A DNA stretch of 64,000 nucleotides, taken from contig NZ_FOVO01000008.1 in assembly GCF_900115195.1 (NCBI RefSeq), forward strand, positions 40,752 through 104,751, given 5' to 3'. This DNA is from Xenorhabdus japonica. GTDB lineage: Bacteria; Pseudomonadota; Gammaproteobacteria; Enterobacterales; Enterobacteriaceae. The notes under the pieces are model-generated. The model worked only from the letters and a program-made list of their open reading frames with translations, was not told the DNA's origin and ran no database searches. Position numbers and translations under genes: made by a program. Each line of letters starts with the position of its first letter. Position 1 is the first letter of the stretch. Of this stretch, positions 32,256 through 41,025 are shown in pieces.

Positions 32256-32938
32256 CTAATTAATACGTATCACGATACGTGCAGCTGCTGCTAATACATC
32301 GGGACGAGCATGGGCTTCTTTGTTATCTGGCTGAGTAAAGTAAGTAACCAAAATCAAAGGTTCACGCTTGGGAACTGGCCAAATGACCGCGATATCATTG
32401 GTTGTACCATAATCGCAGCGATCGGTTTTATCTCCTATAATCCAATCTTCGGGTATTCCCGCACGAATGCTGGTGCCACCCGTTGTATTTCCTTTTATCC
32501 ATTCAGCTAATTGTTCACGTTGTGTTTTAGCCAGGGCATTGCCCAACATTAAATTATATAAGCTTTTTGCCATAGCTTGTGGCGTGGAAGTATCACGCTC
32601 ATCACCTGGGATAGCGGTGTTTAATTCGGGTTCATAGCGATCAAGGCGAAAAGAATTGTCACCGATAGTACGGCAAAGCGTGTCATTTCATTTAGACCAT
32701 TCAATTGGTTAAGAAGAAAATTCATAGCCGCATTATCACTATATTGTAATGTTGCTTCGCTCAATTCTTTCACTGTCATACCATTTTTGAGATGCTTTTC
32801 TATAATAGGGCTGTACTCAACAAGATCTGATTGTTGATAGTGAACTCGTTGGTTTAATAAGTGAGCATCTGTTTCGCTTTTTTTAGAATAGCGGATACCG
32901 CCATCAACTTGCCAGGTTATTAATTCGATGCCAACTGA
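32256..32938 (-). pseudogene. Class A beta-lactamase pseudogene
   Basis: Two frames together make most of a class A beta-lactamase. The upstream frame reads VGIELITW... HLLNQRVHYQQSDLVEYSP through the SDN motif (LQYSDNAAMN). After MTRFA the frame shifts, and [18 protein letters not shown] (the ExxLN motif) continues into the second frame through [13 protein letters not shown] to LAAAARIV. The N terminus with its signal peptide is missing. The segment with the active-site S-x-x-K motif has been deleted between GGIRY and KKSETD, and the KTG triad reads KTD. It cannot encode an active enzyme. The best match by eye is the chromosomal enterobacterial SFO/KPC-like type. Confidence 0.88.
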
Positions 32939-33016
32939 ACCTGATATTATCAGGTATTATACTGAATGGATTATCTTACTGTTATTACAGTAATATTTTT
33001 ACAGAAGTATTATTAC

Positions 33017-33042
33017 AAAACTGCCGCCATTTATGGCGGCAG
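33017..33042 (-). terminator. rnb intrinsic terminator
   Basis: On the minus strand CTGCCGCCAT and ATGGCGGCAG form a perfect 10-bp stem with a two-base apex, followed by TTTTG, 50 bases after the rnb stop. Confidence 0.88.
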
Positions 33043-33091
33043 AGATGTTTTATAGATATTGCTAGTAACTGGTAAAATTAACTGTATTAAC

Positions 33092-35029
33092 TTATATAGG
33101 ACGCGCCACAATATTGCGGGTTTCCATTCTGACCTCTTCAATACGGACATTGATGATGTCATTCAATTGGTGAACAGTTTCACCCTTAATCAACACGGAA
33201 CCTGTTTCTTGACTGCATTGAAGTTCATCACGAACAGCGTGCAAGAACGGTCCGGGAACAAAAGCGATAGCCCCGTTATCTACTAGTCGAACTCGCAGGC
33301 CACCACGGGTAATGTCGATAATTTCTGCCGGAAATGTTTTATCTGTGCCAGCATGAGGTTGCAGGAAACGGGCATAGAGCCAGTCACCGACATCACGTTC
33401 TGCCATGCGGTTAGCTCGGCGACGGTCAGTCAGTTGCAGGCAAAGATCTTCGGTTGGTTTTTCTGCCTCAATTTGCTGAATAGTGGCTTTCAACAGGCGG
33501 TGGTTGATAATATCGCTGTACTTACGGATAGGGGATGTCCAAGTAGCGTAAGCATCAAATCCTAACCCAAAGTGCGGACCCGGTTCTGGTTTGATTTCGG
33601 CAAAAGTTTGGAAACGGCGGATGCGGCTATCCAAGAATTGCGTTGGTTTTCTATCCAGTTCACGACGCAATTCACAGAAACCTTCCAGTTTCAGCAATGT
33701 TTCGGCATTAACCTCAATGCCATGCTCTTTAAGAACTTCAACGGCTTGTTCAATCTGGGTAGGTTCGAAGCCAGTGTGGACGTTATAAATACCAAAGCCT
33801 AACTTATCACGCAGAATTTTAGCAGCACATAAATTTGCTGCGATCATGGCCTCTTCAACAATTCGGTTGGCTGAGCGGCGTTGTTCAATAACGATATCAA
33901 CAACATTGCCACCTTCATCAAGAATAAAGCGATAATCTGGACGTTCTTTGAAAACCAGTGCGTTTTTCAAGCGCCAACTATTGCGGCGTTCACACATCTC
34001 TTTCAGGAGGGTGATTTGGGTAGTCACGGCGTTTGACTCTGGCTTCCAACCTTCTTGGCCTTCTAACCAATCTGAGACTTCGTCATAAACCAGCTTAAAT
34101 TTAGACTCGACCCATGCAGCGAAGAATTGAATATCATCGTCCAACTGGCCATCTTCCAGAATAGAAACCTGACAAACCAGAGCAGGGCGACGCACATTAG
34201 GACGGAGAGAACATAGGTTGTCAGACAGCTCACGAGGGAGCATTGGAATATTGAAACCCGGCAGATAATTAGTGAAACAGCGCTGATAGGCAATTTTGTC
34301 CAGTTCGCTATCCGCTTTGATATAAGCTGTGGGGTCTGCAATAGCAATCGAAAGTTTCAGGCTGCCATCATCATTTTTGGTGATATGTAGGGCATCATCC
34401 ATATCTTCGGTTGTTGCACTATCAATAGTGACAAAATCAAGAGTAGTCAGATCGATGCGTTCGACAGAACTGTCATCCAGCTGGCAATCTGTCATTGCTG
34501 GAGCTTCATGTTCCAGACTATGGCGAGTTAATGTGACCCACCATGGTGCGTAATGATCATCACCTTGCGTAATATAGCCAGTAATTTCAGCATGAAAACC
34601 GCGATCTCCTTTCAGGGGATGTCGGCGCATTTCAGCTACGGCCCAATCGCCATTTTCAAACGTATGATTAACTTGGTCTGTAGGGCGGCAAGGGATAGCG
34701 TCTTTTAATAATGGATGGTCAGGAATAATCCATAGTCGATTGTCATTTTCTTTCTTCAGGATTTTTCCTACAAAACGAGTCAGGAATGGTTCAATCAGAG
34801 ATTCTGGCTCGGCAATTTCTTTATCTTTGTCTGTGTGGATAGCAGCGGTAATCCGATCACCGTGCATTACTTTCTTCATGTTGGGAGGCGGAATGAAATA
34901 ACTTTTTTGACCATCGACTTCTAAAAATCCAAAACCTTTCTCAGTTCCTTTGACTAAGCCTTCAACGCGCAGAGTTTTAGAGTGAAGTTGCTGTTTTAGC
35001 TGCGCAAGCAGCGGATTATTTTGAAACAT
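33092..35029 (-). CDS. rnb: Exoribonuclease II
   Basis: 645 residues, close to the 644 of E. coli RNase II. It degrades single-stranded RNA processively from the 3' end. N-terminal cold-shock domains (about 20-170, [20 protein letters not shown]) precede the RNB catalytic domain with the Mg-binding aspartates in [15 protein letters not shown] and the [21 protein letters not shown] segment. A C-terminal S1 domain ends the protein. It is a single gene transcribed toward the beta-lactamase remnant. Confidence 0.97.
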   Translation of the reverse strand: MFQNNPLLAQLKQQLHSKTLRVEGLVKGTEKGFGFLEVDGQKSYFIPPPNMKKVMHGDRITAAIHTDKDKEIAEPESLIEPFLTRFVGKILKKENDNRLWIIPDHPLLKDAIPCRPTDQVNHTFENGDWAVAEMRRHPLKGDRGFHAEITGYITQGDDHYAPWWVTLTRHSLEHEAPAMTDCQLDDSSVERIDLTTLDFVTIDSATTEDMDDALHITKNDDGSLKLSIAIADPTAYIKADSELDKIAYQRCFTNYLPGFNIPMLPRELSDNLCSLRPNVRRPALVCQVSILEDGQLDDDIQFFAAWVESKFKLVYDEVSDWLEGQEGWKPESNAVTTQITLLKEMCERRNSWRLKNALVFKERPDYRFILDEGGNVVDIVIEQRRSANRIVEEAMIAANLCAAKILRDKLGFGIYNVHTGFEPTQIEQAVEVLKEHGIEVNAETLLKLEGFCELRRELDRKPTQFLDSRIRRFQTFAEIKPEPGPHFGLGFDAYATWTSPIRKYSDIINHRLLKATIQQIEAEKPTEDLCLQLTDRRRANRMAERDVGDWLYARFLQPHAGTDKTFPAEIIDITRGGLRVRLVDNGAIAFVPGPFLHAVRDELQCSQETGSVLIKGETVHQLNDIINVRIEEVRMETRNIVARPI

Positions 35030-35798
35030 AATATCTGGGGAGTATGGGGTTATTATGGATAATTTTAGATAGTAGTATTACGCGAATCGAAGGTATGGGG
35101 CAAGCAACATCTTAACAAAACAGGAAAATTTGTGGAGTAAGCCTAAAATTGCATGCAATATATACATAAAATGAGGTGTTTTTATGGGTAAATGATCACT
35201 GAATCAGGAGAGCTATTGGATTAATACATATATTAATGTTATTGGGTTATGCGCCTCAAAGTTACCACGATGAATGAATTTTCTTTTAGGAGTTTTATAC
35301 TGTTCTGCTTAGAAACCATCATTTCATATGATTATGGTACAGTTATGATTTTTATTGTCTGAATTGTAAATTCGTTGAATTTGGCTTTAATTCATTTTTC
35401 TTATTGATGTAATCTAACTTAAATAAACTTATTTAAATAATTAATAGTGTAAATGTCACTAATGGTGAGTCTTTGTTTTTTTATGAGTGTCATGATATTA
35501 CATTTTTATTTATTTGTGTTAAATACTGTAACGCTTGCGTTAATTAAAATTGTTCTTTCTAGTAGGGTCGTTATGTAATAGTGCAATTAACAATAAACAT
35601 CATTAAATTATATTGTTTTATTTTTCATGGTGTTATTGTTATTTCATTATGAGTTTAAACTCCTTTTAATTAAAACTTATGAAGATAATTGAAAGGTGTG
35701 ATTTGTTATAAATATTTTTTTGAAATTAAACTTTAAGGATAAATATTCTAACTGAAAATTAATATTACATTTGGTATCGTTTTTTAAATGGAGCTGAT
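35030..35798. other. AT-rich intergenic region before the T6SS effector island
   Basis: 769 bases, strongly AT-rich, between divergent rnb and the tssF-like gene. I found no supported reading frame, RNA gene or clear repeat. Such AT-rich upstream DNA often binds H-NS; that is inference. It must contain the promoter of the island and of rnb. Confidence 0.6.
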
Positions 35799-37535
35799 AT
35801 GGATTCTTTTCAATTTTATTACCACTGGGAATTGGATTATCTACGGCAACTTGAAAAACTGGTTGGTGAGGAAAAGCCCCATTTAGCAGAGCACTTTAAT
35901 GATTATGATCCTGATATTGAAAGACTGAATCAAGGCTTTGCTGCTTTAATTGCACGTGTGCATCAGAAAGTGGATGATGCATTTCCAGAAATTACCCTGC
36001 CTCTGCTGCAACGATTAACTACTCAATCTATCAAAGGAATACCTGCCACAAGTGTCGTTCAGTTTGATGGAAGAGAAGGGTTTGACTTTTCTTGCACACT
36101 GCCGAGAGGCTCCGAAGTTTCATCAGGGACAGGAGTGACGTTTGCGACGAGCAGAGATTGTCATATTGAACCGCTGATATTGCTGGCGCGGGATATCACT
36201 TATCAGGCAGAAACCACCCAGATAACCCTCACGTTCCAATATATTGGCAAGGATGATCACTGGCCTATCCGTCCCATCAGTTTATTTCTCAGCCCCAATG
36301 AAGCGGTGGCTGATACATTGATGCTTGCCCTGTGTCGTTTTTTACGGCGTGCAGAATTGCACCACAACGGGTTAATTTATCCGGTCGAACCTTTCTGGTT
36401 TGAACCGCTGTCTGGTACTTCCCGGCTGATTTTATCACCGCCGATTTCAGCAGCAGGAAACTGGGCCCCGCAAATGCTGATGGAATCCCTCTACTTACCT
36501 CATGTTCATCATTTTTTAACGTTGGTTTTGCCTACGGTGATGTCTAGCCGATTATCCATGACGGAAAGCCAGCAGTTCAGCATAATGCTGAAACTTCATG
36601 ACGTCTTACCATTGTCTGAGGCGCAATTGGCGGATGCTTTTCGGCTCCATTGTGTGCCCGTCATGAACCTTGAGCGTCAGTCGCAGGTGACACAGTCCTT
36701 TGCGCCAGATACCGCCCGCTATCCTCTGTCTTTGCCACCCGGACAGGGACTCCTGCATATGACTGACCTCCGGTTAAAAGATGAACCCGGTAAAGAGCGC
36801 GGCAAGCGATCTCAGTTTTATCCGATGAGTCAATTCACTCATTTTTTCCGTCATGCTGATGAAGAAGTCTGGTTCTATGCTCTGGACATTACCCGTGGTG
36901 CGCTGGGGGATCTGGAATATGCATTCATGTTTTATGACAATCATGCCCGACCGATGAAACAGCCGCCAGAGCAGGAATTTACCTGCCATTTTGTGGTGTT
37001 TGATACTGGCCTACCCACATTGGCGGTGGGTGATATTTGTCATGCGAGTGAGAATATTCCTGATGGGCTACAAGTCAAAAACCTCACTCCCACGGCTCTT
37101 AGCTATCCACCTGTCACCGACTCTTCACGATACTGGGGGTTGCTGTCACACCATGCCGCAAACGGTTTCTGGCTGAACTCGGTATCTGCTCTTAAGCAAT
37201 TACTGTGGGATTACGATTTTTATGCTGACCTTGACCGGCATACCCATCGCGATATTCAGCGACTAACCGCAGGCATTTTAGCGATTCAGTCCACGCCCGG
37301 TGACTGGCTGATCCGTGGCGTTCCTTATCGCTGTGTGCATGTCGAACTGACACTGGATGAATCAGCTTATACCTGTAAGGGAGAACTGTTCCGGTTTGCC
37401 AATGCCTTGTACCAGTTTTTGCCGTTCTGTCTTACTGAAGATATGCGTATGCGAATGACCGTCATCGGGAATACTTCCGATATCCGGTGGCTTTTATCGC
37501 CTTGTCCGCTTCAAGGATATCGCCCAATTATGTGA
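35799..37535 (+). CDS. Orphan TssF-like (VasA/ImpG) type VI secretion baseplate protein
   Basis: 578 residues, near the full length of TssF. The N terminus (YYHWELDYLRQLEKLVGEEKPHLAEHF...DPDIERLNQGFAALIARVHQKVDDAFPEI) follows the TssF family pattern, and the middle and end (SLFLSPNEAVADTL, RCVHVELTLDESAYTCKGELFRFANALYQFL) also match. In a canonical type VI system TssF is part of the TssEFGK baseplate wedge that surrounds VgrG. Here it stands alone at the head of an effector operon, 11 bases before vgrG, without tssG, tssK, tssB/C or clpV. It may be an alternative baseplate component or adaptor suited to this VgrG/Rhs cargo; that role is inference. Confidence 0.85.
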   Translation: MDSFQFYYHWELDYLRQLEKLVGEEKPHLAEHFNDYDPDIERLNQGFAALIARVHQKVDDAFPEITLPLLQRLTTQSIKGIPATSVVQFDGREGFDFSCTLPRGSEVSSGTGVTFATSRDCHIEPLILLARDITYQAETTQITLTFQYIGKDDHWPIRPISLFLSPNEAVADTLMLALCRFLRRAELHHNGLIYPVEPFWFEPLSGTSRLILSPPISAAGNWAPQMLMESLYLPHVHHFLTLVLPTVMSSRLSMTESQQFSIMLKLHDVLPLSEAQLADAFRLHCVPVMNLERQSQVTQSFAPDTARYPLSLPPGQGLLHMTDLRLKDEPGKERGKRSQFYPMSQFTHFFRHADEEVWFYALDITRGALGDLEYAFMFYDNHARPMKQPPEQEFTCHFVVFDTGLPTLAVGDICHASENIPDGLQVKNLTPTALSYPPVTDSSRYWGLLSHHAANGFWLNSVSALKQLLWDYDFYADLDRHTHRDIQRLTAGILAIQSTPGDWLIRGVPYRCVHVELTLDESAYTCKGELFRFANALYQFLPFCLTEDMRMRMTVIGNTSDIRWLLSPCPLQGYRPIM

Positions 37536-37546
37536 GGAGCTGCAAA

Positions 37547-39436
37547 ATGGATGGATTAGTGTTTACTTGCCAGATAGGTGCGCTACCGGCCACGACTTTT
37601 CAGGTGGTGAATTTCAGTTTACAGGAAGGGCTGTCACAGCTTTATCACTTGTCTTTGACCGTGGTCAGCCCGCTTAACAGTGTGGTACTCAATGATCAGT
37701 TGGGCACCTATGCTTCTCTGACCGTCACCCGTAATGGCAAGGTGGAGCGTACGGTCAAAGGGATCGTAGCGGGTGCTTTGCAGGGTAATACAGATGAGCG
37801 GCAGACCTACTACACGTTTACTGTCCGGCCGGAAATGTGGCGGATGACGCTTCATCAAGACAGTCGTCTTTTCCAGCGTGAATCCGTGCCGGACATCCTT
37901 AAAAAACTACTGAAAGAGCATCGCGTCAAGTCGGACAGCAAGTTTTATGATGACAGTGATCACCACCCCGTTCGGGAATACACCACCAAGAAACGCGAAT
38001 CTGCCTATGACTTTTGGTGCCGGTTGGCGGCAGAAGAGGGGATTGCTTTCTGGTTTGAGGAAGAACAATTGTTTTTCAGTGACTCCCATTTGGGAATGAC
38101 GGCGGATCTTAACCTGACTTACAACACTCAGCCCAATACCGATGATAAAGATACTACTGCTTGGCAGTGGCAATACGGGGAATACCTCTGTCCGGATGAA
38201 TATATCCATAAGGATTACAACTATCTTCGGCCTTCCCAGCCCTTGCAGACTCAGGCAAAGCTACCCCAAGGCGGACGTCATTCAATATTTGAAAGTTATG
38301 GGCGTTTTCCGGGGAGTAAAGAAGGTAATCCATTGGGTGAAGTGCGCCTTAACCAACTGAACAGCGAAAGTAAGCAGGGCTCAACTCAAACCAATTGTAT
38401 TCAGTTGCGCCCCGGCAAAATTTTTATCCTGAAATCCCATCCCATTGCATCTATGAATGACCGCTGGCAGGTGGTGACCGTGAATCACTATGGTTCCCAG
38501 CCACAGGCGGCAGGGATTGCGGGTGAAGGCACTACGTTGACCAATAACGTCACTTTTATTCCGGGGAAAGACGACTGGCGGCCGCCGTACCGTTACAAAC
38601 CGCTGGCCGACGGGGATGAACTGGCAACAGTAGTGGGGCCGCCGGGGGAAGAGATTTTTGTCAACGAGCACGGTGCCATTAAGGTGCATTTTCACTGGAA
38701 CCGCCATGATACGCCGGGGGATGGCTCTTCCTGCTGGGTGCGTGTGGCACAGGGCTGGAACGGCAATGGCTTCGGTTTTATGGCGATACCGCGTATTGGT
38801 CAGGAAGTCATTATCTCTTACCTGAACGGTGACATTGATCGTCCTATTGTGACGGGGTGTAACTACAATGGCCTGAACCGTCCGCCGCTCGATTTACCCG
38901 CACAGAAAACCCGCACCACCTTCAAGACGCGTACCCATAAAGGTGAGGGATTCAATGAACTGCGGTTTGAGGATGCGAAAGGCAGTGAAGAAGTGTTTAT
39001 TCATGCCCAGAAGGATATGAATACCAAAGTGTTAAATAACCGTACCACGCAGGTGCAGGGTAATCATACTGAAACGATTGACGGTAATCAGGCCGTTATT
39101 GTGAAAAAAAATAAACAGGAAGTTGTGCAACAGACCAGTACCGAAGTGGTCGGGATGGCCAAGACCCTGAAAGTGGGACAGGCTTATACCATTACCGTAG
39201 GTGCCAATATGACGACCTCCGTCTCCATGAGCCAAAACGAAACGGTCGGTATGCAAAAAAGTATTTCTGTGGGGCAAAAACTGACTATCTCGGCCGGTAA
39301 GGTGATCGAATTGAAATGCGGTAACAGCACATTGCGTATGGATAGTTCAGGCAAAATCATCATCAAAGGGAAAACGTTCCTGTTTGATGCCAGCGGCCCT
39401 GTGCAAATCCACGGCAAAGACATTGATTTGAACTAA
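37547..39436 (+). CDS. vgrG: Type VI secretion spike protein VgrG
   Basis: 629 residues. The N-terminal gp27-like part (FTCQIGALPATTFQVVNFS, VPDILKKLLKEHRVK, FWCRLAAEEGIAFWFEE) is followed by the gp5 OB-fold (VHFHWNRHDTPGDGSSCWVRVAQGW, FMAIPRIGQEVIISYLNGD) and a beta-helix with imperfect repeats up to IHGKDIDLN. The trimer forms the needle tip and carries effectors. I use the ATG at 37547, with GAGGAG eight bases before it; a longer frame overlapping tssF is not needed. No extra C-terminal toxin domain is visible, so this VgrG probably delivers cargo through the downstream PAAR-like protein and Rhs. Confidence 0.95.
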   Translation: MDGLVFTCQIGALPATTFQVVNFSLQEGLSQLYHLSLTVVSPLNSVVLNDQLGTYASLTVTRNGKVERTVKGIVAGALQGNTDERQTYYTFTVRPEMWRMTLHQDSRLFQRESVPDILKKLLKEHRVKSDSKFYDDSDHHPVREYTTKKRESAYDFWCRLAAEEGIAFWFEEEQLFFSDSHLGMTADLNLTYNTQPNTDDKDTTAWQWQYGEYLCPDEYIHKDYNYLRPSQPLQTQAKLPQGGRHSIFESYGRFPGSKEGNPLGEVRLNQLNSESKQGSTQTNCIQLRPGKIFILKSHPIASMNDRWQVVTVNHYGSQPQAAGIAGEGTTLTNNVTFIPGKDDWRPPYRYKPLADGDELATVVGPPGEEIFVNEHGAIKVHFHWNRHDTPGDGSSCWVRVAQGWNGNGFGFMAIPRIGQEVIISYLNGDIDRPIVTGCNYNGLNRPPLDLPAQKTRTTFKTRTHKGEGFNELRFEDAKGSEEVFIHAQKDMNTKVLNNRTTQVQGNHTETIDGNQAVIVKKNKQEVVQQTSTEVVGMAKTLKVGQAYTITVGANMTTSVSMSQNETVGMQKSISVGQKLTISAGKVIELKCGNSTLRMDSSGKIIIKGKTFLFDASGPVQIHGKDIDLN

Positions 39437-39448
39437 GGAGATAGGACG

Positions 39449-40669
39449 GTGGAATTCAAAAATCTCACCCCTTTTTCGGTGATGAACTACCGAATGCTGG
39501 ATACCGAAGATCAGGAATACGATGTTATTGCCATGAAAGTGGGTTATCAGCTGTTGTCCGCAGGGAAGGGTGAATATCTGGCTGAACTGCTGTCGGTGAT
39601 GGATTTGTGTGTGCAGGATCAATATCGCGGAGGGCTGAACATCTCGCAGGTATTGCAGGAAAGTGATCTGGCACCGTTTAAACCTAAGTGTGACGTGATC
39701 GTCAATGGTACGGCTTATGCGCCGGAAGGCAAGCCTTGTCCCTCTTTTCCTATTCGCCTGTCAGTAACGGATGCCAATGGCGACATTTTACTGGATAAGA
39801 CACTGAATATTACAGGTGAACGGGAATTCTTCCGCCCCGATAACGGACAATGGCAGCTTTCTGATCCTAAACTATTTAACCGTTTACCGCTTGATTATCG
39901 TTATGCCTTTGGCGGGGGATGTCGGATTGAAGCCGAGGATGATAAAGCGGCGAAAGAATTAACAGAGGAAGATAAGCTCTCTCCTGAGCAGCGCAGTCAA
40001 CACCCCGATGGCGAAAAGGCTCCCATAGCTCATGCAGTTTATGAATACAATCCCATTGGTACAGGGTTTGTTTTGCCGTGGTATGCGAAGGCGAAAGATT
40101 TGCCTCGTTATCTGGCACCGCGCATTATCCATCCGAATGCACCGATAACCGCACACCATTTTGCTGATATGCTGGCAGGCCGTTTCTCAGCCACCGAGCC
40201 AGCCTGTCAACCGCAGGGTATGGGCGTTATTGGGCGGGCGTGGTTACCACGGCGAACACTGGCCGGAACGTATGATCAAACGTGGCTGGACGAGCGCCAT
40301 CCGTACCTGCCACAGGATTTTGACTTCGGTTACTGGAACGGCGCGCCGCAAGACCAGCAGATTGACTGGCCCTCGACCGATATCACGCTGCAACTGACCA
40401 ATCTGACACCGGATAGCTCCTTGCAAACCCAACTGCCGGGGCATCGTCCCTTTATTTTGTTTCGCATGGAAGATGGCACTCTTTTCCCAATTTTAATGAA
40501 CCTTGACACCTTGGTGATTGATACCGATGCCATGACATTAGAGCTGACGTTTCGTCTGCATTTCAGCATTGACTTCCCTATCCGAGTGGCGGAAGCCCGG
40601 TTTGAAATAAATCCCAAAGCCCCCTTAATCACATTTTCACCTGAACAGGAGCAGGATCATGGCGGATAA
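39449..40669 (+). CDS. DUF2169 family type VI effector adaptor
   Basis: 406 residues from a GTG, with AAGGAG upstream. The sequence (MEFKNLTPFSVMNYRMLDTEDQEYDVIAMKVGY at the start, later RLPLDYRYAFGG and IGRAWLPRRTLAGTYDQTWLDERHPYLPQDFDFGYWNGAP) is typical of DUF2169. These proteins are encoded next to VgrG and PAAR-like genes and are thought to load effectors. There is no pentapeptide-repeat extension as found in some members. It starts 12 bases after vgrG and overlaps the next gene by 11 bases. Confidence 0.88.
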   Translation: MEFKNLTPFSVMNYRMLDTEDQEYDVIAMKVGYQLLSAGKGEYLAELLSVMDLCVQDQYRGGLNISQVLQESDLAPFKPKCDVIVNGTAYAPEGKPCPSFPIRLSVTDANGDILLDKTLNITGEREFFRPDNGQWQLSDPKLFNRLPLDYRYAFGGGCRIEAEDDKAAKELTEEDKLSPEQRSQHPDGEKAPIAHAVYEYNPIGTGFVLPWYAKAKDLPRYLAPRIIHPNAPITAHHFADMLAGRFSATEPACQPQGMGVIGRAWLPRRTLAGTYDQTWLDERHPYLPQDFDFGYWNGAPQDQQIDWPSTDITLQLTNLTPDSSLQTQLPGHRPFILFRMEDGTLFPILMNLDTLVIDTDAMTLELTFRLHFSIDFPIRVAEARFEINPKAPLITFSPEQEQDHGG

Positions 40670-41015
40670 CTATATTGCCCGGAAAGATACCCAATGGCTG
40701 ATTATCAGTCTGGTTCCCGATGTCTGCAAAACCCCGATGGGCCCGGCCACTCCTCCGATTCCTTATCCTGTTATCGCCAAACTGGGGGATTCTTCTGCGC
40801 CAGTCTCATCGGTTCGGGCAAATGGGCAGCCGGTAGTGGTATTCGGGCAAAGTTTTGTCCCGCAGACCTTGGGGGATGAGGCGGGAACGGCTACAGGCGT
40901 GAAAAGTGGAACGGTAGGGGGAAAATGCCGCCCAAAAGAGCATACGCAAACGGTACGAGCGGGTGGCAAATTGACATTGCGCCATATGGATAAATTCTGG
41001 ATGAATGGGGCATAA
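40659..41015 (+). CDS. DUF4150 PAAR-like spike tip protein
   Basis: 118 residues with features of the DUF4150 PAAR-like family: VPDVCKTPMGPATPPIPYPV near residues 19-38, then SFVPQTLGDEAGTATGVKSGT and a C-terminal KFWMN. PAAR-like proteins sharpen the VgrG tip and attach effectors. It overlaps the DUF2169 end and ends ten bases before the Rhs gene. Confidence 0.88.
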   Translation: MADNYIARKDTQWLIISLVPDVCKTPMGPATPPIPYPVIAKLGDSSAPVSSVRANGQPVVVFGQSFVPQTLGDEAGTATGVKSGTVGGKCRPKEHTQTVRAGGKLTLRHMDKFWMNGA

Positions 41016-41025
41016 GGGAGGATAT

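Noticed and set aside
32574..32938. Upstream beta-lactamase frame as a separate small gene
   Set aside because: It continues the same protein as the downstream frame after one frameshift and lacks its own start and function.
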